From Planctomycetota bacterium (GTDB lineage Bacteria > Planctomycetota > Planctomycetia > Isosphaerales > Isosphaeraceae), in assembly GCA_021791715.1 (NCBI GenBank), contig JAJYWB010000004.1:1-64000 (forward strand): a DNA stretch of 64,000 bases, written 5' to 3'. Under the pieces are notes generated by a model. That model did not search any database. It saw only the letters and a list, made by a program, of their open reading frames with translations, and was not told the origin of the DNA. The position numbers were made by a program, and so were the translations under genes. Positions 56,815-64,000 of this stretch are shown here, piece after piece. Each line of letters opens with the position of its first letter. Positions within the stretch are counted from its first letter, which is position 1.

Positions 56815-58107
56815 GTGCCGATCGAAGTCAAAATGGCGAAACTGAGCCCCACGATGGAAAGCGGGCAGCTCGTGAAGTGGCTGGTCAAGGTCGGCGACAA
56901 GGTGAAAGAAGGAGACACGCTCGCCGAGGTGCAAACCGACAAGGCCGTGATGCCGATGGAATCGTTCGACGACGGAGTCGTCGCGGTTCTCGACGTCAAA
57001 GAGGGAGACGAGATCGCGCTCGGCCAACGCGTCCTTGTGCTCGCCAAGAAAGGCGAAGACCCCAAAGCCGTCGCTTCGTCGGTCGGCCAGGGTAAAGCGG
57101 CGCCCGCCAAAGCCGCCGCCGCGGCGACCTCCGCCGCGCCCCCTCAGGCCGCGCCCGCACACGCCGATTCGACGCTCGTCGCAGGCAACGGACACGATTC
57201 GTCGGCGGTCGCCGCCGTCACCGCGTCGTCCGCGGGAGGTCGCGTCCGATCGAGCCCGCTGGCGCGGAAAATCGCGGGTTCCGAAGGGATCGACCTCGCG
57301 CAAGTGGCCGGTTCGGGACCGAACGGCCGCGTGATCCGACGCGACGTCGAGGCGTATCTCGCGCAGGCGAAAGCCTCGCCCAAAGCCGCTCCCGCTGCCG
57401 CGATCGCCGGCGCCGCGCGGCAATCGAAGCGAATTCCACATTCCCGCATGCGTAAAACGATCGCCGATCGGATGCAAAAGGCCAAACAAGCCGCGCCCGA
57501 GATCCACGTCACGGTCGATATCCGCATGGACAAGGTCGTCGAGATTCGAGAAACGCTCAACAAACGACTCGCCGCCGAAAAAATCAAACTCTCGCTCGGC
57601 GATTTCGTCACCAAGGCGGTCGCGACGGCGCTCGTTAAACATCCAGGAGTGAACGCTTCTTACGAACCCGATGCGATCGTCGAGCACGGCACGGTGAATG
57701 TCGGCATCGCCGTGGCGCTCGAAGGGGGCTTGATCGTCCCCGTGCTTCAAAACGCCGATCGACTCGGCCTTCGCGAGATCCGAATCGGAACCGAGGCGCT
57801 CGCGGTCGCGGCGCGATCGAATAAACTGACCCCGGCGCAGATGACCGGCGGAACGTTCACGATCAGCAATCTCGGCATGTATGGAGTTCGCCAATTCGAC
57901 GCCATCCTCAACCTTCCCGAGGTCGGAATCCTCGCGGTCGGCTCGGTCGAAAAACGACCCGTCGTCGAGGGGGATAAATTGGTCGTCGGCACGATCATGA
58001 CCGTCACGATCACCGCCGATCACCGCGCCGTCGACGGCGCCCTGGCCGCCGAATTCCTCCGCTCGGTCAAGGAATTCCTCGAAGAACCCGCGGCGATGCT
58101 GCTTTAA
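56815..58107 (+). CDS. pdhC: Dihydrolipoamide acetyltransferase (E2) of pyruvate dehydrogenase
   Basis: The 430-residue E2 core protein has one lipoyl domain (1-80) with the lipoylated lysine K43 in TDKAVMP. An Ala/Pro-rich linker follows, then the peripheral-subunit-binding domain (about 142-183, RSSPLARKIA to GRVIRRDV) and the acetyltransferase domain (about 205-430). The catalytic motif is H403-R-A-V-D407-G408. It moves the acetyl group from E1 to CoA. The start is GTG 56815, preceded by GGAGG eight to nine bases upstream. A single lipoyl domain is at the low end for bacterial E2 proteins. A possible terminator separates it from the E3 gene. Confidence 0.95.
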   Translation: MPIEVKMAKLSPTMESGQLVKWLVKVGDKVKEGDTLAEVQTDKAVMPMESFDDGVVAVLDVKEGDEIALGQRVLVLAKKGEDPKAVASSVGQGKAAPAKAAAAATSAAPPQAAPAHADSTLVAGNGHDSSAVAAVTASSAGGRVRSSPLARKIAGSEGIDLAQVAGSGPNGRVIRRDVEAYLAQAKASPKAAPAAAIAGAARQSKRIPHSRMRKTIADRMQKAKQAAPEIHVTVDIRMDKVVEIRETLNKRLAAEKIKLSLGDFVTKAVATALVKHPGVNASYEPDAIVEHGTVNVGIAVALEGGLIVPVLQNADRLGLREIRIGTEALAVAARSNKLTPAQMTGGTFTISNLGMYGVRQFDAILNLPEVGILAVGSVEKRPVVEGDKLVVGTIMTVTITADHRAVDGALAAEFLRSVKEFLEEPAAMLL

Positions 58108-58141
58108 TAGTTCGTTTATGCTTGAGATTCTTGATTTTTCG

Positions 58142-58180
58142 ACGACCGACCGACGCGCGAATTCGATCGGTCGTTTTATT
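58142..58180 (+). terminator. Probable intrinsic terminator between pdhC and lpd
   Basis: The arms ACGACCGA (58142-58149) and TCGGTCGT (58167-58174) enclose a 17-base loop and run into a TTTTATT tract. It lies 35 bp after the E2 stop and 30 bp before the E3 start. It may attenuate rather than fully stop transcription, leaving E3 partly under its own control. Confidence 0.55.
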
Positions 58181-58208
58181 AACGTTTTTAACGGATTCTT
58201 GATCAATT

Positions 58209-59591
58209 ATGGCATATGATTACGACATCGTGGTGATCGGCGGCGGACCCGCGGGCTACGCGGGAGCGATCCGCGCCGCTCAGTTGAAGAAGCGGGTTCT
58301 TTGCGTCGAGCGCGACAAGCTCGGCGGGATCTGCCTCAACTGGGGTTGCATCCCCACCAAGGCGCTGCTCACGAACGCGCATCTCGTCGAATTCCTCAAG
58401 CACAAGGGGAAAGAGTTCGGCCTCGCGGGAGCGGCGCCCGACTGGGATTTCTCGACGATGATCGGCCGCAGCCGCGAAGTCGCGGGGAAGCTCAATAAAG
58501 GAATTGAAGGTCTGTTCAAAAAATACAAGGTGGAATGGAAGCAAGGCGTCGCCAAGGTTACAAAACCGCACACGGTCGCCATCGGCGATAAAACCGTGAC
58601 CGCCGAGTCGATCGTCGTCGCGACGGGGGTTCGTCCCAGGCCGTTGCCGGGAGGCGAATTCGACGGCAAAACGATCATCTCCTACAAAGAGGCGATGACT
58701 TTGCCCAAGCTCCCCAAATCGATGCTCATCATCGGCGCCGGGCCGATCGGCCTGGAATTCGGTTATTTTTATAACGCGATCGGTACGAAGGTCGTCGTCG
58801 TCGAGATGCTCGACCGCGTTCTTCCCGGCGAGGACGAGGAGATCTCGGCGGCGCTCGAGAAAAGCCTGACGAAACGCGGACTCGAGATCCTCGTCAAATC
58901 GAAAACGACGAAAGTCGAAAAGACCGCCGCGGGGGTCAAGGCGACGATCGAAACCCCCAAAGGGAACAAAACGATCGAGGCCGAGACGATGCTCGTCGCG
59001 ATCGGCGTGCTGGGAAATGTTGAAAACCTCTTCGACGCGAGCGTCGGCGTGACGATCGAGAAGAATCACATCAAGGTCGATAAGTATTATCAGACGAACG
59101 TTCCCGGAATTTACGCGATCGGCGACGTGAACGGCCCTCCCTGGCTGGCGCATGTGGCGCATCATGAAGCGATCTGTTGTATTGAACGGCTCTGCGGATT
59201 TTCCGATCGTACGGTCGATTATTCGACGATTCCGGGCTGTACGTACACCGATCCAGGGGTCGCGAGCGTGGGGCTTACCGAGCGCGCCGCGCGCGACAAG
59301 GGGATCGAAGTTCGGGTGGGCCGATTCCCGTTCATGGCGAGCGGGCGAGCGCTCGCGTCGGGCGAGACCGAGGGGTTCGTCAAGCTCGTGTTCGACGCCA
59401 AATACGGCGAGCTGCTGGGGGCTCACCTGATCGGCTCGCAGGCGACCGAACTGATCGCCGAACTCGTGATGGCCAAAAAACTCGAGGCGACCGAAGACGA
59501 AATCATGCACGCGATGCACCCTCACCCCACCTATTCCGAATCCGTCATGGAGGCCGCGGGACAGGGACTGGGAGAATCCGTGCATATTTGA
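58209..59591 (+). CDS. lpdA: Dihydrolipoyl dehydrogenase (E3)
   Basis: The 460-residue flavoenzyme reoxidises dihydrolipoamide and reduces NAD+. It has the FAD motif VIGGGPAGYAGAIRAAQL at the N-terminus, the redox-active disulfide C42-C47 in GGICLNWGCIPTK, the NAD-binding IIGAGPIGLEFG, NVPGIYAIGDVNGPPWLAH, and the C-terminal HAMHPHPTYSESVMEA with the catalytic His-Glu pair. There is no fused lipoyl domain. It may also serve other 2-oxoacid dehydrogenases. The gene follows the E2 gene after 101 bp containing a probable terminator. Confidence 0.97.
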   Translation: MAYDYDIVVIGGGPAGYAGAIRAAQLKKRVLCVERDKLGGICLNWGCIPTKALLTNAHLVEFLKHKGKEFGLAGAAPDWDFSTMIGRSREVAGKLNKGIEGLFKKYKVEWKQGVAKVTKPHTVAIGDKTVTAESIVVATGVRPRPLPGGEFDGKTIISYKEAMTLPKLPKSMLIIGAGPIGLEFGYFYNAIGTKVVVVEMLDRVLPGEDEEISAALEKSLTKRGLEILVKSKTTKVEKTAAGVKATIETPKGNKTIEAETMLVAIGVLGNVENLFDASVGVTIEKNHIKVDKYYQTNVPGIYAIGDVNGPPWLAHVAHHEAICCIERLCGFSDRTVDYSTIPGCTYTDPGVASVGLTERAARDKGIEVRVGRFPFMASGRALASGETEGFVKLVFDAKYGELLGAHLIGSQATELIAELVMAKKLEATEDEIMHAMHPHPTYSESVMEAAGQGLGESVHI

Positions 59592-59624
59592 TCAAACTGA
59601 TTCATTAACACGGTTTTCATCATC

Positions 59625-60398
59625 ATGGCGAGCGCCGCGCGGGGGAGATCGAAGGCGAAGCGGAACGACGCGGGTTCGCGAACGTCGCCGCTCCGCGACC
59701 GTCGCGCGAAGCCTCGAACGTCGGTCGACCTTGTTCGATCGGGCAAGCGTTGGACCGCGGCCGATCTTTATCGCCGCTTCGGCGCGATCCCTCTCGACCG
59801 GATTCGCTTCGACCCTCCCCCCGGGTTCGCGGTCGAGGACGACGTCGTTCGCATCAACGATCACGAGGATCGCCTCTGCGAACTCGTCGACGGGGTATTG
59901 GTGGAGAAAGCCGTGGGTTATCACGAATCTTTCTTATCGTTTCGGATCGCGTATTTAATCCAGCGTTATCTTGATGCGAATCCGATCGGCTACGCGACCG
60001 GCGAAGGGGGTTTATTACGTTTGTTTCAGGGTATGGTTCGGATTCCCGACGCGATGTTTGTGTCTTGGGATCGGCTTCCCGGGCGTCGACCTCTTGGGCC
60101 CGAGGCCCCTCCGATACCGGACATCGCTCCCGACCTGGCGATCGAGATTTTGAGCAAATCGAACACCCGCAAGGAGATGGACGATAAGCTTCGCGATTAT
60201 TTCAAGGCCGGGGTTCGGCTCGTCTGGTACGTCGACCCGCGAAAGAAAACCGTCAAAGCGTATACGAATGCGAATCATTTTGAGACGTTTGGGATCGATC
60301 AAACGCTCACCGGCGGGGAAGTTCTGCCGGGGCTCGAGATTCCGCTCGCTTCGCTGTTCGCCGCGGACGCACCGGGCGATCGTTTACCGAAAAGTTAA
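59625..60398 (+). CDS. Uma2 family (DUF820) putative nuclease-fold protein
   Basis: The 257-residue protein has a basic N-terminal 45 residues and then a Uma2 domain, a PD-(D/E)xK nuclease-like fold widespread in cyanobacteria and planctomycetes. The pattern includes ELVDGVLVEKAVGYHES, the catalytic-like aspartate in RIPDAMFVSWDR, then PDLAIEILSKSNTRKEMDDKLRDYFKAGVRLVWYVDPRKKTVKAY. The D...ExL core appears intact. The biological role of these proteins is not known; mobile-element links are suggested for some. It follows the E3 gene after 33 bp but is probably functionally unrelated. Confidence 0.88.
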   Translation: MASAARGRSKAKRNDAGSRTSPLRDRRAKPRTSVDLVRSGKRWTAADLYRRFGAIPLDRIRFDPPPGFAVEDDVVRINDHEDRLCELVDGVLVEKAVGYHESFLSFRIAYLIQRYLDANPIGYATGEGGLLRLFQGMVRIPDAMFVSWDRLPGRRPLGPEAPPIPDIAPDLAIEILSKSNTRKEMDDKLRDYFKAGVRLVWYVDPRKKTVKAYTNANHFETFGIDQTLTGGEVLPGLEIPLASLFAADAPGDRLPKS

Positions 60399-60604
60399 CA
60401 GTTATGTACGGATGGTTCCGGAAAGCGGGTCATGAATCGTCCGATCCGCCAATCACATGAGACGACGCGAAAACTTCATCGGTAGACGAATCGATCCAAG
60501 AGATAATTCCTTGCTTTTTTCGGGTTTAATCGATCATAACGACATCCGACATCGGCGATGATCGGCGACGGTTTATCTCCGACCACGTGGCGTACCGATC
60601 TCGG

Positions 60605-61009
60605 TTAGGGAACGACCTTGACCGTCCCAAATTGATGGAAATGATCGTCGAAGGCTGCGGCGGTCGTGACGCCGAAACGTTCCATCACAACCCGGCCGAC
60701 GCAATCGGTAAAGCTCCATCCTTTATCCTGATAGGTCGAGTAAACACGCCACGATTCTTTGATATCGTCCCGCGTTGCGAATTCTAAATCACAGACGTCG
60801 CCGTTGAGGAGCGAAGGTCCGATTTCCAGAGCGCGCCGATACTCGCCTCGGATTTTGAGCAAGGTAAGCAATTCATCAATGATGTAATCGGTTGTGATAT
60901 GCGAATGCGTATTGAGATCGAACCATTCTCCGGCGGAGGGATGATCTCGATCGTACGTAACGATGCGAGCGAACCACGCCCCTGTATCGACGAAGATTGG
61001 TGTCGTCAC
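60605..61009 (-). CDS. PIN-domain toxin (VapC-like)
   Basis: The 134-residue PIN-domain protein would be a magnesium-dependent endoribonuclease of a type II toxin-antitoxin system. The acidic site residues appear as D8 in FVDTGAW, E46 in IIDELLTLL, D102 in FTDCVG and D121/D122 in AFDDHF. The start is a GTG at 61009 that overlaps the TGA of an upstream antitoxin-tail frame as GTGA, which is typical coupling in such operons. The complete catalytic set suggests the toxin could be active. The upstream antitoxin gene is split between two reading frames. Confidence 0.88.
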   Translation of the reverse strand: MTTPIFVDTGAWFARIVTYDRDHPSAGEWFDLNTHSHITTDYIIDELLTLLKIRGEYRRALEIGPSLLNGDVCDLEFATRDDIKESWRVYSTYQDKGWSFTDCVGRVVMERFGVTTAAAFDDHFHQFGTVKVVP

Positions 61010-61149
61010 TTGTAGAGATTCCGGTCATGATCCCGATTCGACAGCCCGTCGGCGATCGCCTCCGACGGCATCGCGTCCAGCTTCCGTCCAAGACGCTTGA
61101 GATTTTCAATCCGCCGCTTGGTTCGGTCTATGCCCGCCGATTCTCCTCG
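61006..61149 (-). pseudogene. Antitoxin C-terminal part in a shifted frame
   Basis: After an in-frame TAG at 61150-61152 this frame runs 47 codons to a TGA that overlaps the toxin start. It encodes RTKRRIENLKRLGRKLD and ends in ADGLSNRDHDRNLYK, which looks like the toxin-binding tail of a ParD/VapB-type antitoxin. There is no good start codon. It becomes continuous with the upstream ribbon-helix-helix part (61128-61304) if one frame change occurs between 61128 and 61149, giving a protein of about 98 residues. Confidence 0.6.
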
Positions 61150-61304
61150 CTAGGCGCGGATTCGACCGTTTCGCATCGCTCTTGATGGACTTTGGTGATC
61201 AGCCGCAAGGCTTCGTCGATGACCGCCTCCGCCGAGGCGAACTTTCCGGCGTCGATCAGCGAGTGAATCGCCTTTTCTCTTTGCCCAGATAAATGGATGT
61301 CCAT
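61128..61304 (-). CDS. ParD-like antitoxin N-terminal part (apparently frameshifted)
   Basis: The 58-residue product begins MDIHLSGQREKAIHSLIDAGKF and continues SAEAVIDEALRLI, a ribbon-helix-helix DNA-binding domain of the ParD/CopG antitoxin type. Such domains repress their own operon. It ends at a TAG, while the probable toxin-neutralising tail continues in another frame. AAGGAGG lies upstream, ten bases from this ATG and four from an ATG two codons earlier (61310). Either a real frameshift, a sequencing error or programmed frameshifting could explain the split. Confidence 0.7.
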   Translation of the reverse strand: MDIHLSGQREKAIHSLIDAGKFASAEAVIDEALRLITKVHQERCETVESAPSEENRRA

Positions 61305-61979
61305 AAGCATTCATCCTCCTTCCATTAATCATACCGTAAAAACCGATTCTCGCCGAGTCGGTCGATCCGCCGACAAACACATAGCGGCGTACCGTCTCAC
61401 CGTTACGGCGATCCGCGGCTTCAAGGCGATCCAATAAGTCTACCACTTTTCCCGATGCGATGAGCGTTGAATTCCATGACGCGAGATACCAATTTCGGCG
61501 ACGATTCGAATACTTACCTCGGACGGCGCGAGCATGCATATATTTATTATCATATCTTATTTATAGAGCCATTTTCCCGACACCCGGAGATTGACCGCCT
61601 TCGGTACCGCACCGTCAGGCCGCCTATATCCATGTAAGTCGCCGTAACTCGTCGCGCTCCGAGCAAGCGCCGAATCACAGCCGAGTCGAAATCTCCACTG
61701 GAATTCAATATTTGATTATAGCGAATAATATATGTTTGTTTATTTGTAAAATCAATCGCCCGAGGGACGCCGCTTCGTCCGATCGATCGCGCGGGGAAAA
61801 AAAGCGTTCGCTTTGGACGCGGCGATTCTGTAGAATAATGATTGAACGGCGGAGCGACCTTCCGAGAAGGTCGGAATCGTCGTTCGGCGGCTTCCCACCT
61901 AAGAACGATCGCCGAGACCGTCCGCGCCGCAAAGTCGCGGCTTGATCTCGCGCCGACGCCCTCACGCGGAGCCCTAAGA
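61305..61979. other. Intergenic region without a supported gene
   Basis: In this 675-bp region the minus frame 61150-61539 overlaps the antitoxin start and has no ribosome-binding site. A minus frame at 61550-62110 runs antisense into the cytochrome gene. AT-rich patches lie at 61535-61562 and 61715-61755. The promoters of the toxin-antitoxin locus and of the divergent cytochrome-like gene should be here. Confidence 0.5.
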
Positions 61980-64000
61980 ATGCGATTGACGCCGAGTCGC
62001 TCGATCGTCGGCCGCTTGATCAAGCCGACCGTTTGTGTCGTCGCGTTCGCGGCTTGCGGTATGTCGTTCGCGTGCTCGGTTGCAAAGGCCGACGACTCGG
62101 TCGATTTCAATCGCGACGTTCGGCCTATTTTATCGAAGCACTGTCTCGCGTGTCACGGCCGCGACGAGGCGCGGAGGGCCAAGCAATTACGGCTCGACGT
62201 GCGCGAATCGGCGGTGAACGAACTCGCCGACGGAGTCGTCGCGATCGTTCCGGGCTCGCCCGACGACAGCGAACTGATCGAGCGCATCGCTTCGACCGAC
62301 GAATCGTTGAGAATGCCGCCGCGCAAGGCCGGCGGTCGGCTCGCGGCCGAACAGATTGAAATCCTTCGCAGATGGATCGCGCAAGGCGCGAACTACGACG
62401 AACATTGGGCGTTCGTCAAACCGAAGCGAAGGCCGATTCCCAAGGTTGTAAACAAGTCTTGGCCGATCAATCGTATCGATTATTATATCTTGGCGAACAT
62501 CGAACGCGCGGGGCTCAAGCCTTCGAACGAGGCGGATCGCTATCTTTTGATCAGAAGGGCGAGCCTCGATCTCCGCGGGCTTCCCCCCTCCCCCGCCGAG
62601 ATCGATTCGTTTGTCAACGACGCTTCACCCAACGCATATGAAAGAATGATCGATCGGTTTTTGGCGGATCCCGCGTTCGGCGAACGGTGGGCCCGGGTTT
62701 GGCTCGATCTGGCGCGGTACGCCGATTCGGCGGGTTACGGATCGGACCCGCTCAGGACGATCTGGCGTTATCGCGACTGGGTGATCGACGCGTTCAACAA
62801 GAACGTTCCCTACGATCGCTTCACGATCGCGCAGATCGCCGGCGATCTGCTCCCGAAAGCGACGATCGACGATCGGATCGCGACCGCGTTTCACCGCAAC
62901 ACGATGACGAACACCGAGGGAGGGACCGACGACGAGGAATTTCGCGTCGCCGCGGTGAAGGACCGCGTCGACGTCACCGCGCAGGTTTGGATGGGACTGA
63001 CCGCGGGGTGCGCGAAATGCCACGATCATAAATATGATCCAATCACTCAAAAAGAATATTATCAACTTTTTGCTTTCTTCAATCAGACCGAGGACGCCGA
63101 TCGTCCCGACGAGAGCCCGACGATCCGCGTCGAGACCGACGAGCAAAGGCGCGAGATCGAACGGATCGACGCTCGGATCGCCGAGTTGAAAAAGAAGTTC
63201 GACACGGCTTCGGTCGAACTCGCGCTTGGTCAGGCGAAATGGGAGGAGAAGCTCGCGGGATCGCGCGATCTTAAGAAAAAAAATCGTGCGGGAATTCCGG
63301 ATCGAATCAAGGCGATTTTGGACAAGCCCGAGGCGTCGCGATCGGCGGCCGAGGAAGACGACCTGGCGCGATATTACCGCTCGAACGTCGCCGAGGAGTT
63401 CAAGTCCGTTCGCGACGAGATCGCGAAGCTTGAGAAATCGAAGCCCGAAATCGCGACCGTCCCCGTGATGGTCGAGCTTCCCGCGAACAAGAAAAGAGAA
63501 ACACATATTCTGATTAAAGGGAATTTTTTGACGTCGGGAGAGAAGGTCGAGGCCGAGGTTCCGAAGGCGTTTCATCGATTTCCCGCGGGGGCGCCAGTGA
63601 ATCGGCTGGGGTTGGCGTATTGGTTGGTCGATCGCGAGAATCCGCTGACGGCGCGGGTCGCGGTGAATCGCTACTGGGCGCGGTTTTTCGGTTCGGGGCT
63701 CGTCGAAACCGAGGAGGATTTTGGAACGCAGGGAGATCCTCCCGTCTCGCTCGATCTGCTCGACGATCTGGCTCTTGAATATCAAGAACATGGTTGGGAT
63801 ACGAAGGCGATCATGAAAATGATCGTAATGTCGGCGACATATCGGCAATCGTCGGTCGCCTTTTCCGAACAAATCGAGCGCGACCCGAGGAATCGGCTGT
63901 TATCGCGCGCTCCGCGGTTTCGGCTCGACGCCGAGACGGTGCGCGATCAGGCGCTCGCTTTGGGGGGAATTTTGAGCCGAAAGATGTTCGGGCCGTCGGT
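61980..64000 (+). CDS. PSCyt1/DUF1549/DUF1553 planctomycete cytochrome-like protein (5' part)
   Basis: The gene runs off the window end with about 673 codons visible. After a signal peptide (about 1-41) comes a planctomycete cytochrome C domain with the heme motif C55-L-A-C58-H59 and MPPRKAGGRL near 120. The DUF1549 domain (about 160-370) shows INRIDYYILA, GLPPSPAEID, YADSAGYGSD and CAKCHDHKYDPIT, a second CxxCH motif. A coiled-coil-like charged segment follows (about 390-490). DUF1553 begins near 540, with NPLTARVAVNRYWARFFG, GWDTKAIMKMIVMSATYRQSS and FRLDAETVRDQALALGG. Such exported proteins are a hallmark of planctomycetes and their function is unproven. The ATG at 61980 has no clear ribosome-binding site. 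Confidence 0.93.
   Translation, partial: MRLTPSRSIVGRLIKPTVCVVAFAACGMSFACSVAKADDSVDFNRDVRPILSKHCLACHGRDEARRAKQLRLDVRESAVNELADGVVAIVPGSPDDSELIERIASTDESLRMPPRKAGGRLAAEQIEILRRWIAQGANYDEHWAFVKPKRRPIPKVVNKSWPINRIDYYILANIERAGLKPSNEADRYLLIRRASLDLRGLPPSPAEIDSFVNDASPNAYERMIDRFLADPAFGERWARVWLDLARYADSAGYGSDPLRTIWRYRDWVIDAFNKNVPYDRFTIAQIAGDLLPKATIDDRIATAFHRNTMTNTEGGTDDEEFRVAAVKDRVDVTAQVWMGLTAGCAKCHDHKYDPITQKEYYQLFAFFNQTEDADRPDESPTIRVETDEQRREIERIDARIAELKKKFDTASVELALGQAKWEEKLAGSRDLKKKNRAGIPDRIKAILDKPEASRSAAEEDDLARYYRSNVAEEFKSVRDEIAKLEKSKPEIATVPVMVELPANKKRETHILIKGNFLTSGEKVEAEVPKAFHRFPAGAPVNRLGLAYWLVDRENPLTARVAVNRYWARFFGSGLVETEEDFGTQGDPPVSLDLLDDLALEYQEHGWDTKAIMKMIVMSATYRQSSVAFSEQIERDPRNRLLSRAPRFRLDAETVRDQALALGGILSRKMFGPS

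Noticed and set aside
58203-59585. 460-codon antisense frame covering the whole E3 gene
   Set aside because: Another shadow of a conserved gene, with composition rich in Arg, Asp and Gly typical of antisense frames here.
61311-61539. Minus frame upstream of the antitoxin containing KVVDLLDRLEAADRR
   Set aside because: It looked briefly protein-like, but the frame runs over the antitoxin start, lacks a start signal and shows no family match. It may be a relic, but I cannot support it.
1-64000. tRNA or rRNA genes
   Set aside because: I looked for T-loop GTTCGAATC-like words with matching acceptor stems and for conserved rRNA segments and found none. A covariance-model scan would be decisive.

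Overview
The window looks like chromosomal DNA of a planctomycete, probably of the Isosphaera/Singulisphaera kind. The main evidence is a PSCyt1/DUF1549-DUF1553 cytochrome-like protein at the right edge, a giant repeat protein with a degenerate LEPR-XLL-type N-terminal motif, several exported enzymes with Tat-type leaders (a sugar isomerase/epimerase-like protein, a ThuA protein, a TPR protein), and many long lineage-type membrane proteins of unknown function. The DNA is moderately GC-rich and very rich in GATC-centred words, with short AT-rich islets scattered through it. I see no rRNA, tRNA, CRISPR array, integrase or complete insertion sequence.

Layout. 0-0.3 kb is a hairpin-type repeat cluster with eight 18-bp units. 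0.8-13 kb holds mostly household genes: a YgiQ radical SAM protein, a soluble Ser/Thr kinase, an MBL-fold hydrolase, a sugar ABC transporter lacking its ATPase (binding protein plus permease), the GTPase Der, a xylose-isomerase-like TIM-barrel protein and a TPR protein. The last two genes converge across a 68-bp tandem duplication. 13-22 kb carries an exported isoaspartyl methyltransferase translationally coupled to a large exported glycosidase-like protein, then a nucleotide-sugar epimerase, a Ca2+/H+ exchanger-like protein, acetate kinase, a Maf pyrophosphatase and a membrane-anchored M28/glutaminyl-cyclase-like protein.

22-27 kb holds a small zinc-ribbon protein and three tandem paralogous membrane proteins of unknown function. 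27-32 kb has a SWIM-SNF2 helicase, a family 2 glycosyltransferase, a DUF971 protein and a small unknown gene. 32.7-37.3 kb is one repetitive surface-type protein of 1547 residues that ends at a strong intrinsic terminator. Two small overlapping paralogues follow on the other strand. 38.5-43 kb has a ThuA protein, a D-aminoacylase-type amidohydrolase, a FabG-like reductase and a membrane protein. 43.4-50.6 kb is a minus-strand block: a PIG-L deacetylase, a large membrane-anchored protein, an ABC ATPase, a fused double ABC-2 permease and a small membrane protein.

51.4-59.6 kb is a central-carbon block: aconitase, then the complete pyruvate dehydrogenase complex (E1 alpha, E1 beta, E2, E3). It supplies acetyl-CoA and carries out an early TCA step. 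The right end has a Uma2-type nuclease-fold protein, a PIN toxin with a frame-split antitoxin, and the 5' part of the DUF1549/DUF1553 gene.

The most unusual signals are listed as findings: AT-rich islets in which codon choice flips to A/T-ending synonyms and which recur every few hundred bases; the apparently frameshifted antitoxin; the three-gene and two-gene tandem paralogue families; the exchanger lacking one signature glutamate; and the duplicated convergent gene ends.
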